Part shown: piece by piece, positions 49,334 through 58,359 of the stretch
Layout of the letters: each line of letters opens with the position of its first letter
Numbering within the stretch: position 1 is the stretch's first letter
Assembly (NCBI RefSeq): GCF_024834055.1
Contig: NZ_JANUXZ010000001.1
Coordinates: forward strand, 186,001-250,000
Direction of reading: 5' to 3'
Length of the DNA stretch: 64,000 nucleotides
Source: Corynebacterium sp. ES2730-CONJ
Lineage (GTDB): Bacteria; Actinomycetota; Actinomycetes; Mycobacteriales; Mycobacteriaceae
The notes under the pieces: generated by a model
What the model was told of the DNA's origin: nothing
What the model saw: the letters and a program-made list of their open reading frames with translations, nothing else
Databases searched by the model: none
Translations under genes and position numbers: made by a program

Positions 49334-50581
49334 ATGTCCAGAATCTTGGGTGTCCCACGCGAAGGAACCCCCTCCGTGGCCACAGGCGCCCGCGAAATAG
49401 CCGCTGCGGTCAGTGTCTTGGAATTCGGCTACGGCCCTTTTGCCATCGATACTGAACGGGCCGCAGGTTTTCGCTATGACGACCGAGTCTTTCTGCTCCA
49501 GGTTCGCCGCGAGGGGGCTGGAACAGTGTTGTTCGACGTCGAAAGTGATCGCGCAGCCACTTCAACATATCTGGAACCAATCCTTAATGGCGCCGATTGG
49601 ATTCTCCATGCAGCAATATCGGACCTACCCAGCCTAGCGGCCCTTGGCCTGCATCCAGGGAGACTTTTCGATACCGAAATAGCTGGACGGCTTTTAGGCT
49701 ACGACAAGGTCAACCTTGCAGCTATGGTTCAGCATTACTTTGATCGGGAGCTGCTCAAGGGCCACGGAGCCGAAGACTGGTCTAGGCGGCCCCTTCCTCA
49801 GGAGTGGATTAACTATGCCGCTCTCGATGTGGAGTTGCTCATCGAATTAGCTCGCCTTATGGCCAAAGATCTCAAGGATGCAGGAAAAATCACTTGGATA
49901 GAACAGGAATGCCAGTTCGTTCAGACTCGCTTTGCCCACTACCAAGCCCCATCAAGACTGTGGACCGACACCAAAGGCCTTAACTCTCTGAAAACCCCCC
50001 AAAAATTAGCTGTTGCCCGCGCCCTATGGCAGGAGCGTGAACGAGAGGGTTCGATGGAAGATCTGGCCCCGTCTGCAATTTTGCCGGATCGGGTTTTGGT
50101 GGCTCTAGCATCGTCCATGCCGACTCATGCCTCTAAAGTTCTCCGCACCAAGGGCTACCCTCACCGGCTTCGCTCTCGGGCTACGACGTGGGCGAAAATT
50201 ATTGCAGAGGCCAAGAGAACTGACTCAGCTCTATGGCCAGATCCGCTCGAACTTCCCCACAAAGTGCACACCACATCAGGCGGTGAGATCACCGTATTAT
50301 CCAAACGTGCTATACAGCAGCACTACCCTGCAGTCTACGAAGAACTGGAGTGGGTAAATAGTCAGCTGGCCAAAAGAGCAGCTGAGTTAGCTGTGCCGCA
50401 AGAGAATATCATCACTCCAGCCGATAGCCGCGCTCTGGTGTGGGCGATTGCCCACGAGGGTCTCGTCAGCAGCGAACGGGAACTGCAGAGCTACCTAAAG
50501 GATGTTGGGGTACGCCCTTGGCAGGCGGGACTAGTATTCCGGATTTTCAGCCGTCTCATCAATAGGGCACGACGCCACTAA
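49334..50581 (+). CDS. rnd: Ribonuclease D-like 3'-5' exoribonuclease with HRDC domain
   Basis: A 415-residue DEDDy exonuclease. ExoI is [15 protein letters not shown] (Asp, Glu), Exo[21 protein letters not shown], and Exo[19 protein letters not shown] with Tyr and Asp. The HRDC domain lies at about residues 210-290 ([20 protein letters not shown]), which helps RNA binding. Probably trims structured RNAs. It starts six bases after the DUF3000 stop. The last 51 bases overlap the convergent dxs gene. Confidence 0.93.
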   Translation: MSRILGVPREGTPSVATGAREIAAAVSVLEFGYGPFAIDTERAAGFRYDDRVFLLQVRREGAGTVLFDVESDRAATSTYLEPILNGADWILHAAISDLPSLAALGLHPGRLFDTEIAGRLLGYDKVNLAAMVQHYFDRELLKGHGAEDWSRRPLPQEWINYAALDVELLIELARLMAKDLKDAGKITWIEQECQFVQTRFAHYQAPSRLWTDTKGLNSLKTPQKLAVARALWQEREREGSMEDLAPSAILPDRVLVALASSMPTHASKVLRTKGYPHRLRSRATTWAKIIAEAKRTDSALWPDPLELPHKVHTTSGGEITVLSKRAIQQHYPAVYEELEWVNSQLAKRAAELAVPQENIITPADSRALVWAIAHEGLVSSERELQSYLKDVGVRPWQAGLVFRIFSRLINRARRH

Positions 50582-52456
50582 GGTTTCAATCCATCCCTGC
50601 AACGACGCTGTAATGCCGCGAGCATCCAAACCTACCTCCGCAAGTAATTCATTGCGGCTGGCATGTTCCGGAAAGATTTCAGGGAAAGCTAACTGCCGAA
50701 TCGGGGTATCGATATCGCTTGCTGCTAGAGATTCCGCGATCATCGATCCGATGCCACCATGGATAACGCCGTCCTCAATGGTAACGACGAGATCATGGTC
50801 GAGTGCCATTTCGAGAATGGAGGGGGCGACGGGCACCACCCAACAGGGATCAATCACCGTAAAGTCCACTGGTATATGTGTGCAAGCCTCAACCGCCGAG
50901 AGGGCCGGCTCAGCCATAGGACCCACCGCAATGACAAGTATCTTCTTCTCTGCGTCTCGAGCCGAGCTATAGAGGACTTCCACACCATCTGCACGTTTTT
51001 CCAGGGCCGGAAAGACTGGGGGCAGTGCCCCTTTTGGAAAGCGCACAACGCTGGGCCCTTGAATCTCTATTGCCTCATCGAAAAGCTCACGTAATTTTAG
51101 CCCATCTCGCGGGGCGGCCACGTGGATACCCGGGACTATGCCAGTAATCGCAAAATCCCAAACGCCGTTGTGGCTTGCTCCGTCGCTCCCGGTGACGCCA
51201 GCGCGGTCGAGAACCAGGGTAACGGGCTGTTTTAAAAGAGCTACGTCCATGAGGAGTTGATCAAAAGCCCGATTGAGAAATGTCGCGTATACCGCAACCA
51301 CGGGGTGTAAACCCCCCAGCGCCAAGCCGGCTGCTGAGGTCAAGGCGTGCTGTTCGGCGATGCCAACATCAAAAAAACGTGCGGGAAAGCGCTGCTGAAA
51401 GGGCACCAGTCCGGTAGGGCCCGCCATCGCTGCTGTAATGGCAACGATATCATCGCGGCGTCCCCCGGCCGCTACCAAGGCCTTACTGAAAATCGCCGTC
51501 CAACCAGGAGAATCTTTGGAGACAGGTAGTCCAGAAACAGGATCAATAGCGCCGGTGGAGTGCATGAGTTCCGCTGCGTCATTTTCAGCAGGTGGATAGC
51601 CGCGACCTTTTTCTGTAACGACGTGAACGATAAGAGGACCTTCGAAATCACGAGCATAGTTGAGAACATCTTCGAGAGCTTCGGAATCGTGGCCATTGAC
51701 AGGACCAACATATTTTATTCCCAGCTCATTGAACATCTCTGTGGGTATGACTGTGGATTTGAGCCCCTCCTTAAACGCATGGAGTGCATCAAAAGTTCGC
51801 TCCCCCACCCAGCCGAGACGCTTAAGGGTATATTTGCCGTGCTCCATCACTCTGTCATACGTAGGGAGAGTGCGTAGCTTTTTTAGATTCTCCGCGAAAC
51901 CACCGATTGTGGGCGAGTAACTGCGCCCATTGTCGTTGACAACGATTACGACTTTGCGTTTTTTGGAGGCGGCAATATTATTGAGCGCCTCCCAGCACAT
52001 GCCACCTGTTAAAGCGCCGTCTCCTACTACTGCGACGACACAGCGATCGGTTTCCCCTTTGATTTCAAAAGCCTTAGCCAGTCCGTCTGCATAGCTTAAA
52101 GAAGCAGAGGCGTGAGACGACTCAACCCAGTCGTGCGGAGATTCTTTCCGAGACGTATAGCCAGATAGTCCACCCTTTTGCCGAAGAGTATCAAATTGGT
52201 TCATGCGCCCCGTCAGCATTTTATGCACGTAAGACTGGTGGCTGGTGTCGAAAATGATTGGATCTTTAGGCGAATCAAAGACTCGGTGCAGTGCGATGGT
52301 GAGTTCCACAACGCCTAAGTTCGGCCCCAAGTGGCCTCCGGTGGCGGCTACTTTCTCAACTAAGAATTCTCGTATTTCCTCAGATAGCTGCGCCAAATCT
52401 TCAGGCTTGAGCCTCTTGACATCAGCGGGGTGTGTAAGTGTTGCGAGAATACTCAT
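50531..52456 (-). CDS. dxs: 1-deoxy-D-xylulose-5-phosphate synthase
   Basis: A 641-residue thiamine-diphosphate enzyme, first step of the non-mevalonate isoprenoid pathway. ThDP binding is in [20 protein letters not shown] with [13 protein letters not shown]; the transketolase central domain has [20 protein letters not shown] and [17 protein letters not shown]; the C-terminal domain ends around [19 protein letters not shown]. It supplies polyprenyl phosphate for AftC-type reactions. Ribosome site AAAGG lies somewhat far from the ATG. Confidence 0.97.
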   Translation of the reverse strand: MSILATLTHPADVKRLKPEDLAQLSEEIREFLVEKVAATGGHLGPNLGVVELTIALHRVFDSPKDPIIFDTSHQSYVHKMLTGRMNQFDTLRQKGGLSGYTSRKESPHDWVESSHASASLSYADGLAKAFEIKGETDRCVVAVVGDGALTGGMCWEALNNIAASKKRKVVIVVNDNGRSYSPTIGGFAENLKKLRTLPTYDRVMEHGKYTLKRLGWVGERTFDALHAFKEGLKSTVIPTEMFNELGIKYVGPVNGHDSEALEDVLNYARDFEGPLIVHVVTEKGRGYPPAENDAAELMHSTGAIDPVSGLPVSKDSPGWTAIFSKALVAAGGRRDDIVAITAAMAGPTGLVPFQQRFPARFFDVGIAEQHALTSAAGLALGGLHPVVAVYATFLNRAFDQLLMDVALLKQPVTLVLDRAGVTGSDGASHNGVWDFAITGIVPGIHVAAPRDGLKLRELFDEAIEIQGPSVVRFPKGALPPVFPALEKRADGVEVLYSSARDAEKKILVIAVGPMAEPALSAVEACTHIPVDFTVIDPCWVVPVAPSILEMALDHDLVVTIEDGVIHGGIGSMIAESLAASDIDTPIRQLAFPEIFPEHASRNELLAEVGLDARGITASLQGWIETLVASCPIDETAENPEY

Positions 52457-52630
52457 GGGCGAAAGAGAAACCTTTGTCCTTTCTCATACTGATCGAAAAT
52501 CGGTCCTCTCCGATCAGATTTGGAGGGAGTCCACAGGGTCACTGTTTTTCCCACGCACTAATAGTTATTGTCCATCATATCGGCTGAGCGTCTCAGACGG
52601 CTAATACTCATTCTACCCCGTAACTTAAGC

Positions 52631-53875
52631 CTAAGAGCGCAGGAAGAGGCCCATGCTTTCCAGATGATGGGTGCCAGGGAAAGCGTCAATCATCACGCAC
52701 TCAGAGAAAATATACCCCTGATCGACAAATCGTCGCACATCTCTCGCAAAGGTCGCAGGGTCACAACCGATATGAATAACGATATCCGGTTGAGCAGCAG
52801 CAATACCCTCGATAACCCCTGACGCAGCCCCGGTACGAGGCGGGTCGAGGACTACAATATCCGGGTTTGGCAACTCTCCCAGGGCAGCCTCAACGGAATT
52901 AGTAATAAAGGTTATCCCCCTATCGAAAGCCTTTCGCCCCGCGCGCGCTGATCCCGGAGATGTTTCCACCGAGTAAATTGTGGCTTGGGGGTTTGACCCT
53001 TCCCGAATGGCTGGAACGAGCGCCCCCACTCCCCCATAGAGGTCCCAAGCTAGCAACTCGTGAGACTTAGGACCGTAGTTTTTCAACCACGAGGTAATCT
53101 GCTGCGAATACGTTTCGAGGGCAGCCACATGAGCTTGCCAGAATGCTGTTGCTGGGATCTTAAAAGTATATCCAGCGACTTTTTGGATAGCGTGATCGCT
53201 GCCTTCTATGACCTTTGTGATGGTTTCACTCCGCCGCCCGCGAGGCGCTTTGGAGATCTCGACGATATGACGGTTATGATCGTCGTCCATGACCACGATC
53301 ACCTCTGCATGAGGGGTAAAACGACGCGCCTCTTCTCCCACCACTGAATCAAGCAGTCCTGGCACTGCTTGAGCACACGGGGCCGCAGATATAACGTCAT
53401 TCGACCGGAGAGCCCGCATTCCCGCGCGGCCTTGGTCGTCAACACCCAATCGCATGCGGGTCCGCCACCCCTGATAAGGATTGAGTGCCAGTTGCTGGAT
53501 GTCGGGCAGATTTTCTAGTCCACCGAGGCGGGTGAGTTGGTCTCGCAAGATGGTGGTCTTTAAGCCCACGGCGCTTTTGGGTTCAAGGTCTCCAAAGTCG
53601 CAACAGCCGGCGCCTAGAGCAGCTGCGGGACACCGTTGTTCGACCCTCGCGGGTGCTGGTTCGAGGACATCGATGAGTAGCGCTCTGGCAAAGTTCCGCT
53701 TCACCTTAGTGACCTCAGCTAGGACAGTATCACCTGGGTAGGAGCTTTGGACAAAGATCACTCGGCCGTCGAAGATGGCGATACCCTCCCCACCGTGGGC
53801 CACTCGCGAGATCTTGAGCTCGAGTCGCTGCCCCGTGGACAGTTTTGGTTCAGTGGAACTGGGGTAAAAGTTCAT
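52631..53875 (-). CDS. TrmA/RlmD-type RNA (uracil-5-)-methyltransferase
   Basis: A 414-residue SAM enzyme with an N-terminal TRAM domain (LKISRVAHGGEGIAIFDGRV) and a Cys cluster RCPAAALGAGCCDFG. In the Rossmann core, ELLAWDLYGGVGALVPAIRE is motif I, and IVVLDPPRTGAASGVIEGIA, VIHIGCDPATFARDV and DAFPGTHHLESMGLF are the catalytic and terminal motifs. The catalytic Cys is in GCDP, close to the family SCDP. It methylates a uridine in tRNA or rRNA; which one cannot be determined. dxs starts 174 bases downstream. Confidence 0.92.
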   Translation of the reverse strand: MNFYPSSTEPKLSTGQRLELKISRVAHGGEGIAIFDGRVIFVQSSYPGDTVLAEVTKVKRNFARALLIDVLEPAPARVEQRCPAAALGAGCCDFGDLEPKSAVGLKTTILRDQLTRLGGLENLPDIQQLALNPYQGWRTRMRLGVDDQGRAGMRALRSNDVISAAPCAQAVPGLLDSVVGEEARRFTPHAEVIVVMDDDHNRHIVEISKAPRGRRSETITKVIEGSDHAIQKVAGYTFKIPATAFWQAHVAALETYSQQITSWLKNYGPKSHELLAWDLYGGVGALVPAIREGSNPQATIYSVETSPGSARAGRKAFDRGITFITNSVEAALGELPNPDIVVLDPPRTGAASGVIEGIAAAQPDIVIHIGCDPATFARDVRRFVDQGYIFSECVMIDAFPGTHHLESMGLFLRS

Positions 53876-53904
53876 GACAATAACCTAGTTTTCGTCGTTG
53901 TTGG

Positions 53905-54537
53905 TTAATCCGCAGGCGTGGTTTTGAGGGCCGCGGTGGCTTTGCGCACCATGACTACGGTAAATACCATGACGAGTGCGGACAGTGGCCACCCCATCAG
54001 CAGACGCGCTATGGCCAGGGAATTGGTGGCATCGGAATTATAGAAAAAGTTTTGAACATAAAAGCGCACGGCAAAAACCACAGCCCACCCCGCGGTGGCC
54101 CAGGTATAAGCCCTAACTGCCTGCGGGTTTTTTTGCCACGCCATGCCGTCCCCGTTGATCCCTTTCCATATCACTCCGACCAAGGGCCATCGCACAATAA
54201 TGGATACAATGAAGATCGCTGCATACAAGGCCGATATCCAAATTCCGAAAAGGAAGTAGCCTTTCGCGGACCCGGTATACCAAGCGATGCCGGCCGCAAT
54301 AGCCACGCCAAAAAAGCCGGAAATGGCGGGCTGGAGATTCTCTTTACGCACAAGGCGCCACACTAGGATTGCCACGGCCACTAGAAGTGCTGCTGCGATA
54401 CCAGAATGCAGCCCCCATCTATTGTTGACGGGCACAAAGGTGATCACAGGTACACTCGATGCGACTAGACCCCCGAGGCCGCCCATTTGGTCTATAAGAT
54501 TGGGTTTTGTCTCAGAATTAGATTGGTGATCGTTCAC
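53905..54537 (-). CDS. DUF3159 multi-pass membrane protein
   Basis: A 210-residue protein with about six TM helices, including LVASSVPVITFVPVN, GLHSGIAAALLVAVAILVW, YFLFGIWISALYAAIFIVSI, AVRAYTWATAGWAVVFAVR and LMGWPLSALVMVFTVVMVR, which fits DUF3159. Function is unknown. AGGAGACTATCT precedes the GTG start. It follows the DUF3710 gene after 16 bases. Confidence 0.85.
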   Translation of the reverse strand: MNDHQSNSETKPNLIDQMGGLGGLVASSVPVITFVPVNNRWGLHSGIAAALLVAVAILVWRLVRKENLQPAISGFFGVAIAAGIAWYTGSAKGYFLFGIWISALYAAIFIVSIIVRWPLVGVIWKGINGDGMAWQKNPQAVRAYTWATAGWAVVFAVRFYVQNFFYNSDATNSLAIARLLMGWPLSALVMVFTVVMVRKATAALKTTPAD

Positions 54538-54553
54538 AGATAGTCTCCTGGAC

Positions 54554-55264
54554 TTAATTCAAAGACACGGAGTTATTGGGGAAACCTCGACCGTTGTTCT
54601 GCTGGGAGCGGCGTTGCATCTCCTGGGCGACCTGTTCAGCCAAAGGCTGCGGAAGAGCTACCGGCAAAGAGGTACCAGGAAGAATCGGATCGTTGCCACG
54701 GTAGACGAAAGTACGCGCCGCTATCTCGCGGCCCAAGGCTGCCATATCATCGGCTTTATCGAGCGGGGCCGCCAAGGTCATACGTAGCATCCAGCGAGGG
54801 CCATCAACGCCGATGACACGGATGGTTCCGCCCTGTTGCGGGGCTGCCCCCACAATTTCCGGTCCCCAGGGGCCCATTTCTTCGCTCACACTGAGACCTT
54901 GTTTGCTCATGTCCGCGGTGATTTCTGCGCGAGCCTCATCCCAGTGTCCTCCAGAACGAGGGGCGGCAAAGGCAACCGGTGTGCAACGACCATATTCAGT
55001 GAGGACATGGAGCATCGTAGGACCGTTGGGTCCCATCTCAACCTGCACCTCGGAACCTATAGGGAGCGGCACCTGTAGGGAACCTAGATTGAGGATGCCT
55101 TGGGCAAAGTCTCCAAACTCGAACTCATCGATATCGACCGAGTCGCCGTCGAAAGGCCCCATGCCCCCATTAACGGCGTCATGAGCTGGGTGAGCTTCGA
55201 GCGGCTCTGTCTCGGACTTGTGGGGGGCACTACTATTATCTTTTGAGAACGGCCAGAGTGACAT
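54554..55264 (-). CDS. DUF3710 protein
   Basis: A 236-residue soluble protein. It has an acidic, low-complexity N-terminus and then LNLGSLQVPLPIGSEVQVEM, VAFAAPRSGGHWDEARAEI and GVDGPRWMLRMTLAAPLDKA, the conserved DUF3710 blocks. A Gln/Arg/Asn-rich C-terminus follows PGTSLPVALPQPLAEQV. Function unknown. The ATG at 55264 follows AGAGGTATC; a start seven codons upstream is also in frame. It lies between dut and DUF3159, the actinobacterial order. Confidence 0.87.
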   Translation of the reverse strand: MSLWPFSKDNSSAPHKSETEPLEAHPAHDAVNGGMGPFDGDSVDIDEFEFGDFAQGILNLGSLQVPLPIGSEVQVEMGPNGPTMLHVLTEYGRCTPVAFAAPRSGGHWDEARAEITADMSKQGLSVSEEMGPWGPEIVGAAPQQGGTIRVIGVDGPRWMLRMTLAAPLDKADDMAALGREIAARTFVYRGNDPILPGTSLPVALPQPLAEQVAQEMQRRSQQNNGRGFPNNSVSLN

Positions 55265-55379
55265 GTCCAGATACCTCTTTATCATTATATTTACGTCATG
55301 TGGCGCCAGCTAGAACGCCTGATTAAATCTCAGCGCCTTAGAGCCATTATCTCTCAGCGTTGAGAACACCTATCCCAGC

Positions 55380-55838
55380 CTAACGTAGACCAGTTGATCC
55401 GTGCCCCCCGACTCCGCGCTCGGTGTCATCGAGTTCAGCAACCGCTACGAAATCAAAGAGTTCCACTTTTTGTACGAGGAGCTGAGCTATGCGCTCTCCA
55501 CGCTTTATTACGATAGGTTCACGGGGATCGAGATTGATGAGACACACCTTAAGCTCCCCACGATAACCAGCATCGATAGTGCCCGGAGCGTTGACAATTG
55601 ACAGTCCTTTTTTCAATGCCAAACCCGAACGCGGATGCACGAGGCCGACGGATCCTACAGGCAGGGCGATAGCGATCCCAGTAGGGACGAGAGAGCGCTC
55701 ACCCGGCTCCAGGGTTAAATCGATGGTGGAGTACAAGTCCACGCCTGCGTCGTCACGGTGGGCCCGCCTCGGAACAGGAAGGCCCGGATCGAGCAATTTC
55801 AGGGCGACTGTTTTCACTGGCTCGGTATAGGTATGCAC
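55380..55838 (-). CDS. dut: Deoxyuridine 5'-triphosphate nucleotidohydrolase
   Basis: A 152-residue trimeric dUTPase. Motifs in order: DDAGVDLYS (1), [16 protein letters not shown] (2), [16 protein letters not shown] (3), [11 protein letters not shown] (4) and [10 protein letters not shown] (5) at the C-terminus, all intact. It removes dUTP and makes dUMP. The GTG at 55838 has AAAGGAATTAC upstream; a longer frame to 55898 has no ribosome site. Confidence 0.96.
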   Translation of the reverse strand: MHTYTEPVKTVALKLLDPGLPVPRRAHRDDAGVDLYSTIDLTLEPGERSLVPTGIAIALPVGSVGLVHPRSGLALKKGLSIVNAPGTIDAGYRGELKVCLINLDPREPIVIKRGERIAQLLVQKVELFDFVAVAELDDTERGVGGHGSTGLR

Positions 55839-55942
55839 AGAGTAATTCCTTTGTTGAGACTTAAATATTCGCAAGACTTCTCGCGTTATCTCCTGCAAGC
55901 AGGATAGCCTAAGACCTAGCGCTCAGCCTAGCGACCAACTCC

Positions 55943-55973
55943 TTGGCTTTTTCCCGAAGATCGCCGCTACAAT
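55943..55973 (+). promoter_or_regulatory. Promoter of a probable leaderless DUF3093 transcript
   Basis: TTGGCT at 55943-55948 and TACAAT at 55968-55973 with a 19-base spacer. Transcription from this -10 would begin about at the GTG at 55981. Confidence 0.5.
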
Positions 55974-55980
55974 GAATACC

Positions 55981-56502
55981 GTGAGTGACAGTGAAAAGAA
56001 AACAGCGTCGAAGCCGGCCATTCTCTACTCCGAGCGCCAGTGGGTGCCGTGGTATTGGTGGCTGATGGCAACCTTCGTAGTTTCGCTTATTTCCGCGCAA
56101 CTGGGTCTCAACAGAAGTCTAGTGTGGACTGTGGTGTCAGCGGTTTCCTTAGGCGCTCTTGCAGTCTGGCTCCTGCTTAGCATGTCGAGTACTCGGGTGC
56201 GAGTGGAACGAGATCCCGACGGCACCCGATGGCTGGTCACTGGCCAAGCAAACCTCCCCCATACTGTAGTGTCCCGCAGCCTAGCTGTTCCAGCAACCGC
56301 TAAACGTAATGCGATGGGACGACAGCTCGACCCTGCAGCCTTCGTGGTCTCCCATGGGTGGGTCCCAGAAATGGTGATGCTTGTTCTTGACGATCCCGAA
56401 GACCCCACCCCTTATTGGCTTGTGGCAACCCGCGATCCTGAGAAACTATTGCGGGCCTATCTACCCGATCAAGCCGATAAAGCGACACAGTCCCTGAACT
56501 AG
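55981..56502 (+). CDS. DUF3093 membrane protein
   Basis: A 173-residue protein with YSERQWVPWYWWLMATF, two TM helices (ATFVVSLISAQLGL and VSAVSLGALAVWLLLSM) and a soluble part including LPHTVVSRSLAVPATAKRNAM, AFVVSHGWVPEMVMLVL and YWLVATRDPEKL, which is characteristic of DUF3093. Function unknown. The GTG at 55981 is favoured over ATG at 55972 because the TACAAT box ends eight bases before it and overlaps the other start. Divergent from dut, convergent with DUF4193. Confidence 0.87.
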   Translation: MSDSEKKTASKPAILYSERQWVPWYWWLMATFVVSLISAQLGLNRSLVWTVVSAVSLGALAVWLLLSMSSTRVRVERDPDGTRWLVTGQANLPHTVVSRSLAVPATAKRNAMGRQLDPAAFVVSHGWVPEMVMLVLDDPEDPTPYWLVATRDPEKLLRAYLPDQADKATQSLN

Positions 56503-56510
56503 GAGGTGCG

Positions 56511-56540
56511 GACGCTACTTTTCTAAGTAGCGTCTTTTTT
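56511..56540 (+). terminator. Rho-independent terminator after DUF3093
   Basis: GACGCTACTT, a 4-base loop, AAGTAGCGTC and TTTTTT. It overlaps the end of the convergent DUF4193 gene by a couple of bases. Confidence 0.9.
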
Positions 56541-56832
56541 AGGCACAATCCATGCAGATGATGCTGCCGTCGTCCTCGACGTGGTCGATTCGTTTCTTGC
56601 GCTGCACAATAAAGCATGAGGAGCACGTGAATTCGTCATCGCGACGGGGAACCACGGAAACGTTCAATTCCTCGCCTGTGAGATCGGCTGTGGGGATCTC
56701 AAAGGAATCGACCATCTCATCGTCATCATCGAGTGTCGATGAAGCTGATTCTTGAGCCTTGAGACCTTCGAGAGAATCGGCCTCAATGTCATCGTCGGAA
56801 CGACGGCGTGGTGCGTCATAGTCGGTAGCCAT
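56539..56832 (-). CDS. DUF4193 zinc-ribbon-like protein
   Basis: A 97-residue acidic protein: MATDYDAPRRRSDDDIEADS, a middle acidic region, FEIPTADLTGEELNVSVVPR, and the Cys pairs FTCSSCFIVQRKKRI and IICMDCA that probably bind zinc. This is the DUF4193 pattern, known from actinobacteria; its mycobacterial counterpart lies between dut and sigA. Function unknown. Confidence 0.9.
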   Translation of the reverse strand: MATDYDAPRRRSDDDIEADSLEGLKAQESASSTLDDDDEMVDSFEIPTADLTGEELNVSVVPRRDDEFTCSSCFIVQRKKRIDHVEDDGSIICMDCA

Positions 56833-57104
56833 ACCTTCGATCCCCTCGCTTTCGGTTTAGCTAGCTGCACCCTCTCAAAGGATGCGAGATTGTGAAGTGT
56901 TAGTTGTCGCTATTTATACACGGAATCGAGTTTCTTGTCACACTCTTTCCCATTTTCGAGCAAGCAATACCATAATGCAGCAGCGTTTATGCAAGCAAAA
57001 AAGCGCTCCTACTTGCAGCTACACAGCGACTTTCTCCATGTGAGTACCTATTTTAAGAGCTTATAAAGCTCTCGGAGAATTTAAGATTTATCACTATCAG
57101 GATA

Positions 57105-57135
57105 TTGGGATGGTCTCGTACTCGTCCACTAAACT
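57105..57135 (+). promoter_or_regulatory. Promoter of a probable leaderless ppgK transcript
   Basis: TTGGGA at 57105-57110 and TAAACT at 57130-57135, 19 bases apart. The ATG at 57143 starts seven bases after the -10, and no Shine-Dalgarno sequence exists, so translation is probably leaderless. The rest of the 310-base gap from 56833 shows nothing else; in other corynebacteria an inositol phosphatase (suhB) gene sits near here and is missing. Confidence 0.5.
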
Positions 57136-57142
57136 ATGCGCC

Positions 57143-57898
57143 ATGAGCAGAATTGGATTTGGAATCGATGTTGGCGGCTCTGGAATTAAAGGAGCTCGCG
57201 TTGACTTGGATACCGGCGAATTCGTCGGTGATCGCATTAAGATTTTGACGCCGAAGCCCGCCACCCCTCAAGCCGTTGCGGACACGTGCAACGAGATCTT
57301 AAGAATCGCAGGATGGGATGGGCCGGTCGGCATCACCCTCCCCTCGGTGATCAAAAATCAGTTCGTGCTTTCCGCAGCTAATATCGACCCCTCGTGGATT
57401 GGCGTAGATGTTCGCGAGTTATTTGCTCATCACCTCGGCGAGGCTCGCCTGATCAGCGTACTCAACGACGCTGATGCCGCCGGCTTGGCCGAAGTGACCT
57501 TCGGCGACGAAAAAGCATCAAAGGGTGCAGTTATTTTGCTAACCTTCGGTACCGGTATCGGATCCGCCTTCATTGTAGATGGCACCCTGTTTCCAAATAC
57601 AGAGGTAGGGCATATGATCGTCGAGGGACGTGAAGCTGAGTCATTCGCTTCGTCTTCCGCTAAAGACAGGGACGAGATTGGCTACACCAAGTGGGCCGCT
57701 CGGGTATCCACAGTTCTCAAGGAATACGAGAGGATCTTTAATCCCACGCTGTTCATCGCCGGCGGTGGCATCTCCCGCAAGGGCGACAAGTGGATTCCGA
57801 AACTAAGCAATGAGACCCCTGTTATTGCAGCAAAATTGCGTAATCGCGCTGGTATCGTGGGTGCTGCACTGGCGGTCGAGCACCGCTTATTCCCCTAG
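57143..57898 (+). CDS. ppgK: Polyphosphate glucokinase
   Basis: A 251-residue ROK-family kinase that phosphorylates glucose with polyphosphate. The phosphate loop is [20 protein letters not shown] at the start, the catalytic Asp lies in [19 protein letters not shown], and the adenosine/polyphosphate loop is [29 protein letters not shown] and [19 protein letters not shown] match the characterised Corynebacterium enzyme almost residue for residue. The in-frame start at 57110 is unlikely, since the promoter overlaps it. sigA follows after 461 bases. Confidence 0.95.
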   Translation: MSRIGFGIDVGGSGIKGARVDLDTGEFVGDRIKILTPKPATPQAVADTCNEILRIAGWDGPVGITLPSVIKNQFVLSAANIDPSWIGVDVRELFAHHLGEARLISVLNDADAAGLAEVTFGDEKASKGAVILLTFGTGIGSAFIVDGTLFPNTEVGHMIVEGREAESFASSSAKDRDEIGYTKWAARVSTVLKEYERIFNPTLFIAGGGISRKGDKWIPKLSNETPVIAAKLRNRAGIVGAALAVEHRLFP

Positions 57899-57922
57899 AT
57901 TACCGCTAGATTGCTTAGTGTC

Positions 57923-57960
57923 GCTGCGTTGGATATTTCCGAGGAGAATCCAACGCAGCT
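57923..57960 (+). terminator. Hairpin after ppgK, probable terminator
   Basis: GCTGCGTTGGA pairs with TCCAACGCAGC across a 15-base loop, 24 bases after the stop. The T-run is poor. Confidence 0.6.
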
Positions 57961-58359
57961 AATTCCAGAGTATTATTTAGGCTTTTGCCTGCGCGTGCTC
58001 TATAATTGCCGTTTGTCTGACGGAGACCCAAGGTTTGGCTCTCCCCGGATTCTATGATCTTAATAATAAAGTCACTACGCGCAGCGCATAGACCTGATAC
58101 GTCCCCTGCGAACTACCCTTCACCCTTAACGGACTGACATTAAGATCACCGAGACACGTCAATATCTCTCGTTCCCACCCGGGAAACTAGCAGTACCATG
58201 GACTTTGTTATAGGAAAGACTCGTGGGTATCGCACGGGGATATCGGCATAACTGTTAATTTTTCTTTATGCTGGAATAAGCATCATAGTGATGGTCACTA
58301 ATGTGCATAGAGTTTATTTTTGTCGTTAACGTAGTGACCACGCCGGAGAAGGGGCAATT
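57961..58359 (+). promoter_or_regulatory. Long upstream region of sigA
   Basis: About 400 bases with no supported gene. It contains a consensus TATAAT at 58001-58006 with no good -35, and further AT-rich -10-like sequences near 58208 and 58270. Multiple sigA promoters are expected in this space. Immediately before the gene, GAGAAGGGG is the ribosome site. Confidence 0.4.
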
